From Methanobacteriota archaeon (GTDB lineage: Archaea; Altiarchaeota; Altiarchaeia; IMC4; QMZM01), in contig CAIYYO010000242.1 in assembly GCA_903930485.1 (NCBI GenBank), positions 1 to 7,979 of the forward strand: a stretch of DNA of 7,979 bases, in the 5' to 3' direction. Position numbers and translations under genes: made by a program. Numbering within the stretch: position 1 is the stretch's first letter; every line of letters begins with the position of its first letter. Shown here piece by piece: positions 1 to 7,004 of the stretch. Under the pieces are notes generated by a model. It did not search any database and was not told where the DNA came from. It worked only from the letters and a program-made list of their open reading frames with translations.

Positions 1-482
1 CGCCTTTGTCGATTACAGCGTCTGCAAGCAGCTCTTCCGATTCGAAAAGCTCTTTACGCCTCTTCAGGTCGCTTTGGGTGAATGGCCCGCTTATGTCCCG
101 CTCCTTGCCGGACTGGTCAATGAAAGCCCAACTGTGGCCGTTCGTCAGGAATATGGGTATTTTGTAGCCGACTTTTTTTCTCGACGTCTTTGGAATAAGT
201 CCTTGCTTGAATCCTGCCTTTTTCCTTGTCTGCAGAATAACGTTTTGCTTCAATTATCGCCAAAGGCGAGTAGTCGTCCGAAAGAAGGGCATAGTCGATG
301 AATTCGTCTACTCCTTTTTCTATTTCACATTCCCTCAGTACTGAATAGACTCTCTTTTTGAATTCTGTCTTAATCGGATTAACTTCTCTTTTGATGTATT
401 TCTCTAACCACTTCGAATTTCTGAGTTGCTTGTCTATCAACTCTTCTCTTGTTTGGGCTTCGCTGGGGTCTTCTCTGGGCAT
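1..482 (-). CDS. hsdR: Type I restriction endonuclease R subunit, N-terminal part, frameshifted and cut by window edge
   Basis: This is the N-terminal nuclease domain of an HsdR-type subunit, which in the family cleaves DNA after ATP-driven translocation by the HsdRMS complex. From the ATG at 480-482 I read about 103 residues. They carry the opening EAQTREELID, then D63 (in IDYALL), E78-A-K80 (IIEAKR) and Q92-x3-Y96 (QARTY). That matches the PD-(D/E)xK plus QxxxY nuclease signature. After K103 the frame breaks in seven A residues (minus strand, 179 to 173) and the original frame stops at 117-119. Dropping one A restores 57 more family-like residues to the edge, including KIPIFLTNGHSWAFID and ISGPFTQSDLKRR. 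The helicase motor lies outside the window, as would any hsdM or hsdS. The break may be a real pseudogene mutation or a homopolymer sequencing error. Family assignment is confident; intactness is unknown. Confidence 0.85.
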
Positions 483-485
483 TTT

Positions 486-520
486 TGAAATATGTAATGT
501 ATTTAAGAACTATACTACTA
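486..520 (-). promoter_or_regulatory. Putative promoter of the restriction subunit gene (leaderless start)
   Basis: On the minus strand a TATA-like TTAAATAC (499-506) lies about 21 bases upstream of the ATG at 482, and a second A+T-rich element (TAGTATAGTT, 509-518) lies further up. No Shine-Dalgarno sequence precedes the ATG, where the upstream bases read TTTCAAAA. This fits a leaderless archaeal transcript starting at or near the start codon. It rests on spacing and composition only. Confidence 0.4.
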
Positions 521-547
521 AAACAGCCTTCCCCCACCCAGATGAAG

Positions 548-1111
548 CTATTTACCTGGATTTTTAGTAAGATACCACCTGCAGAACGCCTCGAACGACT
601 TCCTCCTGTGAGATACGCGATCCTTTATGATGTCATCTTCCGCGAATGTCTTCTTCTCACCGTCGGGCAAAAAGATCGGGTCGTATCCGAATACCTGCGG
701 GCCTCGCATCTCTTCTATGATCGTTCCTTTGCATTCGCCCCTGAATACCTTTAATTCCTTCCCGTCGCAGTATCCCACAGCTGAAACGAACACTGCGCCC
801 CTGTCTGCGATGCAGTTCATCAGCCGTATGATCCCTGGGCAGCCGATCTTTTTGAAAACATAAGCCGAGTAAGGTCCAGGGAATCCGTTGAGTGCGTCGA
901 TGTATAGTCCCGTGTCGTCGACGACGAGGGGTTTTTTAACAATGGAGTAGACGTGTTTTGCCCCGTCTTCCGCGACCTTGCCCACATCCTCGTCCCGCAG
1001 CTCTGGGTAAGGTACCTTCAGTTGTTCGAACTCTATCCCAAATCCTTTCCCTACGTCGTTGGCCTCTTTCAGCTTGTGGGGATTCGACGTTGCGAAAAGG
1101 ACCTTCGTCAT
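548..1111 (-). CDS. rdgB: XTP/dITP diphosphatase (RdgB/HAM1 family)
   Basis: This cytosolic house-cleaning enzyme hydrolyses non-canonical purine nucleotides (XTP, ITP, dITP) to the monophosphate and pyrophosphate, keeping deaminated purines out of DNA and RNA. The 187 residues match the usual family length. Visible signatures are the N-terminal nucleotide-binding TSNPHKLKEA (S9, N10, K13), the catalytic acidic stretch VVDDTGLYIDAL (D65, D66), GFPGPYSAYV, FGYDPIF (141-147) and the C-terminal KDRVSHRRKSF (S167-H168-R169). The usual Asn of KNRxSHR is Asp here (D164), a small departure. The start codon overlaps the stop of the upstream ATPase gene as ATGA (1108-1111), so the two are probably translationally coupled. 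A GGTGAGG just inside the ATPase end can serve as ribosome binding site. The link with an ion pump looks like operon convenience, not a shared pathway. Confidence 0.93.
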   Translation of the reverse strand: MTKVLFATSNPHKLKEANDVGKGFGIEFEQLKVPYPELRDEDVGKVAEDGAKHVYSIVKKPLVVDDTGLYIDALNGFPGPYSAYVFKKIGCPGIIRLMNCIADRGAVFVSAVGYCDGKELKVFRGECKGTIIEEMRGPQVFGYDPIFLPDGEKKTFAEDDIIKDRVSHRRKSFEAFCRWYLTKNPGK

Positions 1112-3621
1112 TGCCTCACCTTTTTCATGTTATATGTGATAGTCTTCGCAGCCTCCTGCCAGCATATCGCTACGAGGCAGATCCCTGCGATCACCGCGAT
1201 ATGCATCGGGTCCAGAGGCGTTACCCGTAGTTGTGCGCCTACTTGCGGGACTCCCATGACGAGGGCGACGAATACTATCACTATCAGGGCCCAGTAGTTC
1301 ATGACCTTGTTCGAGAACAGACCGAGCTTGTACAAGGGATCCGTCTCGGATCTGGATATGAATGCGAGGAGCATGTGCCCTATTATCCAGGCCGTGAAGG
1401 CGTAGGTCTGCATCAGCGCGAGGCTCGCATTCTGGGTGCTTGCGTAATAATACGACAAGGCGATCGCGGCGAAGAGGCTTATTCCGGATATGAAGATTTC
1501 GGTGAGGAGCATTCGGTCTATGAATTTCTCGCCCGGCTTCCTCGGAGGCCTGGTGTATATCGTCTTCTCGGCGGGCTCTGCCACGAATGCAGATGAAGCG
1601 GCCAGGTCCATGAACAGTTCCAGGACGATGATCTGTATGGGCGCGAGCAGGAAGGGCATGTTGAGAAGGATGGGCATGAGGAATATCAGCACGAGCGCGG
1701 TCTTCACCGAGAGATAATACTTGACCCCTTTCCTGAGGTTGTCGTAGAATTTGCGGCCTTCGAATATCCCTTTGCCGATTGTCACGAAATTGTCGTCGGC
1801 GAGGACTATGTCCGCCGCTTCTTTTGCCGCGTCCGTGCCCCGTATCCCCATCGCTATCCCTATGTCGGCTTCCTTCAGAGCCAGCGTATCATTCACTCCG
1901 TCGCCGGTGACGGCTACGACTTTCCCGTTCTTCTGCAGCGCCGACACAATCCTGTATTTGTGCTCCGGAGTCGTCCTCGCATAGACTGAAACAGAGCGCA
2001 CCATCTTCTGCAGGCCTTCTTCGGAAAGCATGTCCAGGTTTTCGCCTGTCAAGACCTTTTCATTAGGTATGCCGACGATCCCTGCGATGTATGCCGCAGT
2101 CCTGGGGTGGTCGCCTGTCACCATGATGGTCCTGATGCCTGCGCGGGAGGCCTTTTGTATCGTTTCGTCCACGCCTTTCCTTGCAGGGTCTTCGAAGGAT
2201 ATCAGTCCCGTCACGGTTACGCCTTTTTCCAATTCCGCGAACGGCTTGTCCCGGTCTGTTGCCGCGACGGCTTTTACGGCGACTGCTATCAGCCGCCTTC
2301 CTTTGTCCGCCTCTGTTGCCAGCGTCTTTTCGGCCGCGCTTTTGTCGCCTAAGGCAATCTCGAGGATCTCTTCGGGTGCGCCCGTGACGTAAAGCATAAA
2401 CTTTCCATCCCTTTCGCGTAGGATCGACTTGGTCTTCCTTCCGTCGCCGAAGCTGCGTTCGCGGATTATCCTGCCGTCGCCTGTCGTCAGTCCGTAGTCT
2501 GCGGCCTTCCTCGAAACGGCTTTGTCTATGGGGGTCGAAGATACGTCCGTAGCCGCCGATAATGCCGATGCAAGGATCTCTTTCTCCTTATCCGAAGGGA
2601 AGATGCCGGCTATCAGCATTTTGTTCTCGGTGATGGTTCCAGTCTTATCCGTTACGATTACGGAGGCATTGCCCAGTGCTTCGGCGGCTTTCAGCTTCTT
2701 TATCAGGAGCCGGTCTTTTGAAAGTGTGTAGGCGCCCAGGCCCAGTACCATCGTGATGATGATCGGAAGCTCTTCTGGAATAGTAGCGAACGCTAGCGAT
2801 AAACCCGTGAGGATCATCGTCTTCAGGTCCTGGCTGTTCATCAGGCTCTGGAGGATCTTGGCCGGGTCTGTTACGCCGCTCCCGGTTATTGTCCTGTAAT
2901 CCGCGCTTTCAAGAAAGCCTATGAATGTGATCGTTATGCAGAAGAACAGCGCGACCCAGACGAGCTGCTTGGACAACGTCTTCATCGCCAGCTGCAGAGG
3001 CGTCTTCGGCGGCTTGATGTATGCGGCGGTCTCGGCGATCTTCCCCATCTTTGTATCCCTGCCGGTTTCTTTGGAAACAGCCCTGCCTTCGCCGGAAACT
3101 ACTAGCGTTCCGGCGTATAACGGATCGCCTGCCTTCTTTTCAACAGGGAATGACTCGCCGGTCAGGGATGACTCATCCACCTGCAGGCTGTACGACACGT
3201 CTACTGAGCCGTCGGCTGTTATGCGCGTTCCAGAAGCGAGGATGAGGACGTCGCCGGGCACGACAAAAACAGTATCTACGTCTTTGACGACCCCGTCGCG
3301 CAGGACCCTGGTTTTCGGGGCCGCGATCGCCGATAGTGCGTTGATGGCCTTCTTGGCCCGGTACTCGTTCCAGACTTCGACAAGAACCAGGACGAGTATC
3401 ACGACCAGAATGGTCAGAGCATCCTCCAGCTTGCCCCAGAGCGCATAAAAGAAGCCTACGACGAGCAGGAGCATGATCATGGGCTCGGCGATCTCTTCTT
3501 TCACGATGTCGATGAACCTTATCTCATGAGGTTTTGCCGCCTGGTTTAGGCCGTACTTGTCTAGCCTTCTCCCGGCTTCTTCGGAGGAGAGACCCTCCGG
3601 CGCTTTTACTTCCCCAGTCAT
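1108..3621 (-). CDS. P2-like cation-transporting P-type ATPase, ion specificity undetermined
   Basis: An 837-residue membrane pump that couples ATP hydrolysis to cation transport through a phospho-aspartate intermediate. Domains in order: N-terminal cation-ATPase domain (about 10-60, GLSSEEAGRRLDKYGLN); M1-M2 (about 46-85); actuator domain with TGES (154-157); M3-M4 (about 218-296) with IPEELP (281-286); phosphorylation site DKTGT (D325); nucleotide-binding domain (about 335-480); TGDH (502-505) and TGDGVND (572-578) of the HAD fold; M5-M10 (about 635-822). Compared with the SERCA calcium pump, the M4 Glu is kept (E283). M5 reads YYLSVKTALVLI, lacking the SERCA Asn and Glu. M6 reads LELFMDLAAS, with E668 and D672 where SERCA has Asn796 and Asp800. 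The nucleotide-domain KGAPE appears as TGAPE (413-417). These features suggest the poorly characterised PEELP/ELxxD group, not a proven calcium, magnesium or proton pump. It is divergent from the antiporter and overlaps the diphosphatase gene. The ATG is supported by a GAGGGGG site nine bases upstream. Confidence 0.92.
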   Translation of the reverse strand: MTGEVKAPEGLSSEEAGRRLDKYGLNQAAKPHEIRFIDIVKEEIAEPMIMLLLVVGFFYALWGKLEDALTILVVILVLVLVEVWNEYRAKKAINALSAIAAPKTRVLRDGVVKDVDTVFVVPGDVLILASGTRITADGSVDVSYSLQVDESSLTGESFPVEKKAGDPLYAGTLVVSGEGRAVSKETGRDTKMGKIAETAAYIKPPKTPLQLAMKTLSKQLVWVALFFCITITFIGFLESADYRTITGSGVTDPAKILQSLMNSQDLKTMILTGLSLAFATIPEELPIIITMVLGLGAYTLSKDRLLIKKLKAAEALGNASVIVTDKTGTITENKMLIAGIFPSDKEKEILASALSAATDVSSTPIDKAVSRKAADYGLTTGDGRIIRERSFGDGRKTKSILRERDGKFMLYVTGAPEEILEIALGDKSAAEKTLATEADKGRRLIAVAVKAVAATDRDKPFAELEKGVTVTGLISFEDPARKGVDETIQKASRAGIRTIMVTGDHPRTAAYIAGIVGIPNEKVLTGENLDMLSEEGLQKMVRSVSVYARTTPEHKYRIVSALQKNGKVVAVTGDGVNDTLALKEADIGIAMGIRGTDAAKEAADIVLADDNFVTIGKGIFEGRKFYDNLRKGVKYYLSVKTALVLIFLMPILLNMPFLLAPIQIIVLELFMDLAASSAFVAEPAEKTIYTRPPRKPGEKFIDRMLLTEIFISGISLFAAIALSYYYASTQNASLALMQTYAFTAWIIGHMLLAFISRSETDPLYKLGLFSNKVMNYWALIVIVFVALVMGVPQVGAQLRVTPLDPMHIAVIAGICLVAICWQEAAKTITYNMKKVRQ

Positions 3622-3723
3622 TATCTTTTGCCCCCTCTTATAATTACCATTTCATTGGATTTATTAGGCGTAAACGCATGTTTTTGGGATTTATTATGCC
3701 CGTCACTCAATATTAAACAAAAC
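3622..3723. promoter_or_regulatory. Divergent promoter region between ATPase and antiporter
   Basis: This 102-bp space must hold the control signals of both genes. GGATTTATTA occurs twice as a direct repeat 30 bp apart (3657-3666 and 3687-3696). On the plus strand the second copy runs into TTATTATG, centred about 27 bases before the antiporter ATG at 3724, as expected for a leaderless archaeal promoter. On the minus strand the same repeats read TAATAAATCC and could act as TATA elements for the ATPase. The copy at 3687-3696 would give a leader long enough to contain the ATPase ribosome binding site. Exact start sites are inferred, not seen. Confidence 0.5.
3631..3637 (-). promoter_or_regulatory. 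Ribosome binding site of the P-type ATPase
   Basis: Minus-strand GAGGGGG lies nine bases before the ATG at 3619-3621. It supports this start codon and implies a 5' leader on the ATPase mRNA, in contrast to the divergent antiporter, which shows no such site. Confidence 0.6.
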
Positions 3724-5127
3724 ATGAGAGATACAATCAAAGCGATAAAGGGCAAAGCGCATTCATACGGCAAGTATCTGATAGCCGGCCTGACCGTCCT
3801 CCTCTTCCTGTCGGTGCTGAGGGCGAGCATATTCGCAGACGTGTCCGAGGATACGCGGATATGGTTCGAGATACCCTTCATACTGATAGTAGCCATACTC
3901 GCTGAATTCCTCGTCGAATACCTGAAGCAGCCGATGGTAATGATACTCCTGGTCCTGGGTGTATTGATAAGCCCCAGCGCCTTGTCGCTCGCATCCCCGT
4001 ATATCTCGGCCTCGCTAATATATGTTTTCTCGGCATTGGGCCTTCAGGTATCGGTGTCGCAGACGGTGCCGCGTCTCGTCAGCACCGAAGGCCTGATAAA
4101 GATATTCGCCCAGCTCGGCGCTATATTCCTGCTCTTCAAGGTGGGGCTGCATTCCGAAGTCAGCCGGATATTCAACAAAAAGAATTTCTTCGTCGCCTTC
4201 CTCGGCGTTGTTTTCCCGTTCGTGGCAGGGTACTATTATGCGGTATCCGTTGGGCACGGCTTCAACTATGCCATGTTCCTGGGCGCGGCACTGACCGCTA
4301 CCAGCGTAGGAGTAACCGTCGCAGTGCTCCAGGAATTCAAGGTCCTGCACCACGAATTCGCACAGGTGATCCTAGGCGCGGCGGTCATCGACGACATACT
4401 CGGCTTGCTGGCATTGTCCCTGGTGAAGAATGTTCCGTCAGGAAGCCCGGACCTCGGCACCCTTGCGCCTTTCGTTTCAGTCCTTGTCGCATCAACGTTG
4501 TTCGTCATAGGCGGAATACTTCTGGGCAGGCGCATCGTATCGAGATACTTCGACGAGCCGGCAAAGGAAGGGGCGATTGGCAACGCGGCATTCCTTGGCA
4601 TGCTCGTATACGTCCTGTCGTATTCATACGTCGCGGAATACATAGGCCTTTCCGCGATCGTCGGGGCGTTCCTCGCCGGAGTGACGCTGAACTACAGCAA
4701 GTCTGTTCACAAGATATCAGGGATGTTCTATCCACTGGAAGCATTCTTCACACCCATATTCTTCATCTCGCTCGGCATGCTCGTAGACATTGAAGCGCTC
4801 GCAGACAACCTGCTGCCGATACTGGCCATAACATTGATCGCCGTCGTCACGAAAGCGTTAGGCTGCGGTCTTGCGACCCGCCTCGCAGGCGGAAGTTCTA
4901 AAGACAGCCTCGTCGTCGGCATGGGAATGATCCCGCGCGGAGAAGTGGCTCTCATAATAGGCCTCATAGGGCTGACGTCTACTGTGCAGGGCGGAGGGAC
5001 GATACTCACGGCGACCGAGTATTCGATGATAGCTTCGATGGCGTTTTTGACCACGCTCATCACTCCGCCCATGCTGCAGAAGGCGATGGAGTATGGCGGG
5101 TATGCGGTGAGGTCGCAGAGGTCGTGA
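3724..5127 (+). CDS. CPA2-family cation:proton antiporter (KefB/NapA-like)
   Basis: A 467-residue integral membrane exchanger, probably Na+ or K+ against H+. After a charged start and an extra N-terminal hydrophobic segment (about 18-38), the CPA2 fold begins (FILIVAILAEFLVEYLKQP, about 52-70). The core motifs are LTATSVGVTV (190-199), GAAVIDDILGLLALS (218-232) with the ion-binding Asp pair D223-D224, SAIVGAFLAGVTLN (310-323), FFTPIFFISLGMLVD (341-355), a conserved-looking lysine in VVTKALG (K377) and PRGEVALIIG (404-413). An Asp pair is typical of electrogenic exchangers such as NapA. No C-terminal RCK/TrkA-N domain is present, so NAD(H) gating of the KefB/KefC type is unlikely. I chose ATG 3724 over the in-frame TTG at 3628. 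The upstream extension would overlap the promoter, its sequence is not family-like, and a TATA-like element sits at the right distance for a leaderless start. Confidence 0.92.
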   Translation: MRDTIKAIKGKAHSYGKYLIAGLTVLLFLSVLRASIFADVSEDTRIWFEIPFILIVAILAEFLVEYLKQPMVMILLVLGVLISPSALSLASPYISASLIYVFSALGLQVSVSQTVPRLVSTEGLIKIFAQLGAIFLLFKVGLHSEVSRIFNKKNFFVAFLGVVFPFVAGYYYAVSVGHGFNYAMFLGAALTATSVGVTVAVLQEFKVLHHEFAQVILGAAVIDDILGLLALSLVKNVPSGSPDLGTLAPFVSVLVASTLFVIGGILLGRRIVSRYFDEPAKEGAIGNAAFLGMLVYVLSYSYVAEYIGLSAIVGAFLAGVTLNYSKSVHKISGMFYPLEAFFTPIFFISLGMLVDIEALADNLLPILAITLIAVVTKALGCGLATRLAGGSSKDSLVVGMGMIPRGEVALIIGLIGLTSTVQGGGTILTATEYSMIASMAFLTTLITPPMLQKAMEYGGYAVRSQRS

Positions 5128-5147
5128 TTTTACCCGTTTTCTATTTG
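5128..5147 (+). terminator. Possible T-rich terminator of the antiporter gene
   Basis: Directly after the antiporter stop the plus strand has T runs (ATTTTACCCGTTTTCTATTT) without a convincing hairpin, which resembles archaeal oligo-T termination. The convergent methyltransferase gene ends at 5141, so the T runs overlap its 3' end. On the minus strand the same bases are A-rich and would not terminate that operon. Confidence 0.3.
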
Positions 5148-5833
5148 ATGCAGTAAAACCCTGCCTGCATGTGTGAATGCCACAGGATCTCGACGACAGA
5201 GAAACCTGTCTTCCTTAGAAGAGAGAGGTGCTCCTCGACTGTTATGGGAAAATATTCGACGCCGAACCTCTCGATGTGCCGTTCGGCTTCTAAAGGGTCT
5301 TTCCCGCAGGATTCCTGAAAATTTTTCCAACAGCGCTTGCCGATCCTTATTCCTTCCGGCGTCGCAGGCTTTATGTTCTCAAAGGTTATGTAAATGCCTC
5401 CGGGCCTGAGAATTTCACAGCACACACGGGTCGCCTTAGCTCTTTCCTCTTTACTCGAATAATGATGCGATTGGATGGCAGTCGCTACATCGCATTTCGG
5501 GATATCGTCAAGGGAAAGGTCCTGGGTCGTCGAGGCCTTGAGGAAACACACTCTCTCCGGGCCGTAGCGTGACAGCTTCTTTTTAGCCTGTTTGAGCATG
5601 GGAGGCGATGGGTCTGCGAGGATGTACCTGGTTTTTGGAAAAACCTTGAGCGCCTTTTCGACAAGCGTCCCTGTCCCGCAGCCGGTATCGAGCCATACCT
5701 TGGGAACGATGCCTGCCGCCTTCACGATATTGATGGCTTCCTGATGGAAGCAGTCGTAATAAGGAATGGTGCTTCGGACTTTTTCGTCGTATTCATCCGA
5801 TGCGTGCGCCGTCGTGTTGTCTATGTTTTTCAT
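5141..5833 (-). CDS. Class I SAM-dependent methyltransferase, substrate unknown
   Basis: A 230-residue soluble methyltransferase. The AdoMet-binding motif I is VWLDTGCGTGTL (46-57). The acidic residue that contacts the ribose ends the second strand in ILADPSPPML (D74). A motif-IV-like stretch is KCDVATAIQSHHY (113-125), followed by the strand ILRPGGIYITFE (141-152). The N-terminal YDEKVRSTIPYYDCFH and C-terminal HMQAGFYCIK recall small archaeal and bacterial methyltransferases with some likeness to CmoA, but I cannot name a substrate. Its ATG overlaps the stop of the cupin gene (ATGA, 5830-5833), with GGGAAAGGG just upstream as a plausible ribosome binding site. It is therefore the last gene of the four-gene operon. 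It converges with the antiporter gene, 13 bp apart. Confidence 0.88.
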   Translation of the reverse strand: MKNIDNTTAHASDEYDEKVRSTIPYYDCFHQEAINIVKAAGIVPKVWLDTGCGTGTLVEKALKVFPKTRYILADPSPPMLKQAKKKLSRYGPERVCFLKASTTQDLSLDDIPKCDVATAIQSHHYSSKEERAKATRVCCEILRPGGIYITFENIKPATPEGIRIGKRCWKNFQESCGKDPLEAERHIERFGVEYFPITVEEHLSLLRKTGFSVVEILWHSHMQAGFYCIK

Positions 5834-6177
5834 CCCTTTCCCCTATCCGCCCGCCGGCCGCCGAAGGCGTGGATGGTCCGCGTCCCTGCAATGAATTCAC
5901 CGGCGTGCGCGACTCCTTTCGGTATGTAGTACTCCATGCCGGCCGAGAGCGGGATCTTTTTCCCTTCCATGAATAAGTCGTATCTCCCCTGCACGACGAT
6001 GAAGTATTCGTCGTACTCGTGGACATGCTCGGCTGATTTTCCCGAAGCCTTGCAGATCCAATGTATCATCTGGCTCCCGTCCGCTCCGTCATAGACGTAG
6101 CCCGTGATTCCGCTGCTCTGGAAACCTTCGGCGATCGCGTTCTTCTTGTTCCTCATGAATTTCGGGTAGTCGTCCAT
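5830..6177 (-). CDS. Small single-domain cupin protein
   Basis: A 115-residue cupin_2 type beta-barrel. The first cupin motif is HVHEYDEYFIVVQGRYDL, giving metal ligands H51, H53 and E57. The second is IPKGVAHAGEFIAGTRTIH, giving H91. All four usual ligands are present, so a bound divalent metal is likely. Single cupins of this size serve as isomerases, dioxygenases, sugar-binding or regulatory proteins, and the sequence does not decide between these. The C-terminus is short and basic (RRADRGKG). It starts six bases after the UppP-like gene and overlaps the methyltransferase start, so it should be co-transcribed with both. The upstream GAAGAGAC is only a weak ribosome binding site, suggesting translation coupled to the preceding gene. 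Confidence 0.85.
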   Translation of the reverse strand: MDDYPKFMRNKKNAIAEGFQSSGITGYVYDGADGSQMIHWICKASGKSAEHVHEYDEYFIVVQGRYDLFMEGKKIPLSAGMEYYIPKGVAHAGEFIAGTRTIHAFGGRRADRGKG

Positions 6178-6183
6178 GTCTCT

Positions 6184-6993
6184 TCAGCCTGCGTGAAACA
6201 ATGCCGTTGCCATTATCAATAAACCGAGGATGATGACAAAGTAAGCGAGATTGACTTTCTTCACCAGGCGCAGTATCGCATCAAGAGTCAGGTAGCCGAA
6301 AAAGAAGCTAACGCCTGCAAGCGCTAATCCGTCGGTCAAAGGAAGGCTGCCGCCCGCCTCTCCGGCATAGAGGACTATCTCTGCCAGGAATACTGATGGT
6401 ATGCTGAGCAGGAAGCTCAGGCCGAATGCGCTGTCGGGATCGAACGAGCGCCAGATCAGGGCTGTCGAAGTGGTTCCGGAACGAGATACTCCCGGCAGTG
6501 TGGATAAGCCTTGCAGCAGGCCTGTTACTATTCCGTCGACCATGCCCGCGTCTTCTTTATGCCTGAAGGTCTTCTTTTTCTGCGAGATGAGCAGGAGCCC
6601 TGTGAATAAGAGCCCGAGCCCCATCAGTATATAGACGGCGGTCCCGTCGAGGGAGGGCAGCATCTTTTTCTCAAGGTAGAGTATCGGCAGGCCCACGACG
6701 CCGGTGAAGAAAAGCGCGGCCAGCAGAAAGCCATTCCTGCCCTGCGTGTACGTCTTAGAGTCGTAAGGCGCTGCCTTGATCTCTTTTGCGATCGCTGCAA
6801 GCTCTTTGCGGAAATAGATCGCCGCGGCAAGGAGGGTCCCCACGTGCACCCAGAGCAGTATGGGTATCACATTATCCGGGCTGCCTTTCAGGAACGTGAG
6901 ATACACCAGCGAGACCTGTGTCTTGGAGCTGACCGGCACCCATTCGGTTACGCCCTGCGTGAGGCCGAGGATAAGAATAGAGACAAGGTCCAT
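6184..6993 (-). CDS. uppP: UppP/BacA-like polyprenyl-diphosphate phosphatase, variant active site
   Basis: A 269-residue polytopic membrane protein of the UppP/BacA family, whose bacterial members dephosphorylate undecaprenyl diphosphate to recycle the lipid carrier of cell-wall synthesis. In archaea a related role on the polyprenyl carrier used for glycosylation is plausible but unproven. Both family motifs are present: QGVTEWVPVSSKTQ (13-26) and PGVSRSG (167-173, R171). Several hydrophobic segments surround them (about 41-60, 89-107, 119-137, 190-209, 224-240, 249-266). By comparison with E. coli BacA, E21, S27 and R174 are retained (E17, S23, R171), but E17 becomes Q13 and H30 becomes Q26. 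The bacterial SSxGH ends here as SSKTQ. The family fold is confident; activity and substrate are less so. It follows the FMN-binding gene by three bases and has the best ribosome binding site in the window. Confidence 0.88.
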   Translation of the reverse strand: MDLVSILILGLTQGVTEWVPVSSKTQVSLVYLTFLKGSPDNVIPILLWVHVGTLLAAAIYFRKELAAIAKEIKAAPYDSKTYTQGRNGFLLAALFFTGVVGLPILYLEKKMLPSLDGTAVYILMGLGLLFTGLLLISQKKKTFRHKEDAGMVDGIVTGLLQGLSTLPGVSRSGTTSTALIWRSFDPDSAFGLSFLLSIPSVFLAEIVLYAGEAGGSLPLTDGLALAGVSFFFGYLTLDAILRLVKKVNLAYFVIILGLLIMATALFHAG

Positions 6994-6996
6994 CGG

Positions 6997-7004
6997 TCAC
7001 CTCC
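6997..7004 (-). promoter_or_regulatory. Strong ribosome binding site of the UppP-like gene
   Basis: Minus-strand GGAGGTGA matches the archaeal/bacterial anti-Shine-Dalgarno core closely and ends three bases before the ATG at 6991-6993. It contains the TGA stop of the preceding gene, so termination of one gene and initiation of the next are physically coupled. It fixes the UppP start. Confidence 0.8.

Noticed and set aside
173..179. Programmed -1 ribosomal frameshifting at the A7 run
   Set aside because: The downstream family sequence is in the +1 (equivalently -2) frame, so a simple -1 slip on A AAA AAA would not restore it.
2921..3448. Long plus-strand open frame (175 codons) opposite the ATPase
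   Set aside because: It is a Ser/Thr/Arg-rich antisense shadow of a strongly conserved ATPase region, with no recognisable domain.
3628..3723. Upstream in-frame extension of the antiporter from TTG 3628
   Set aside because: It would translate the divergent promoter, adds 32 residues not seen in the family, and starts on a weak codon without a ribosome binding site.
3621..3896. Minus-strand open frame of 91 codons directly upstream of the ATPase
   Set aside because: It is antisense to the antiporter N-terminus, and the intergenic part contains the promoter elements and the ATPase ribosome binding site.
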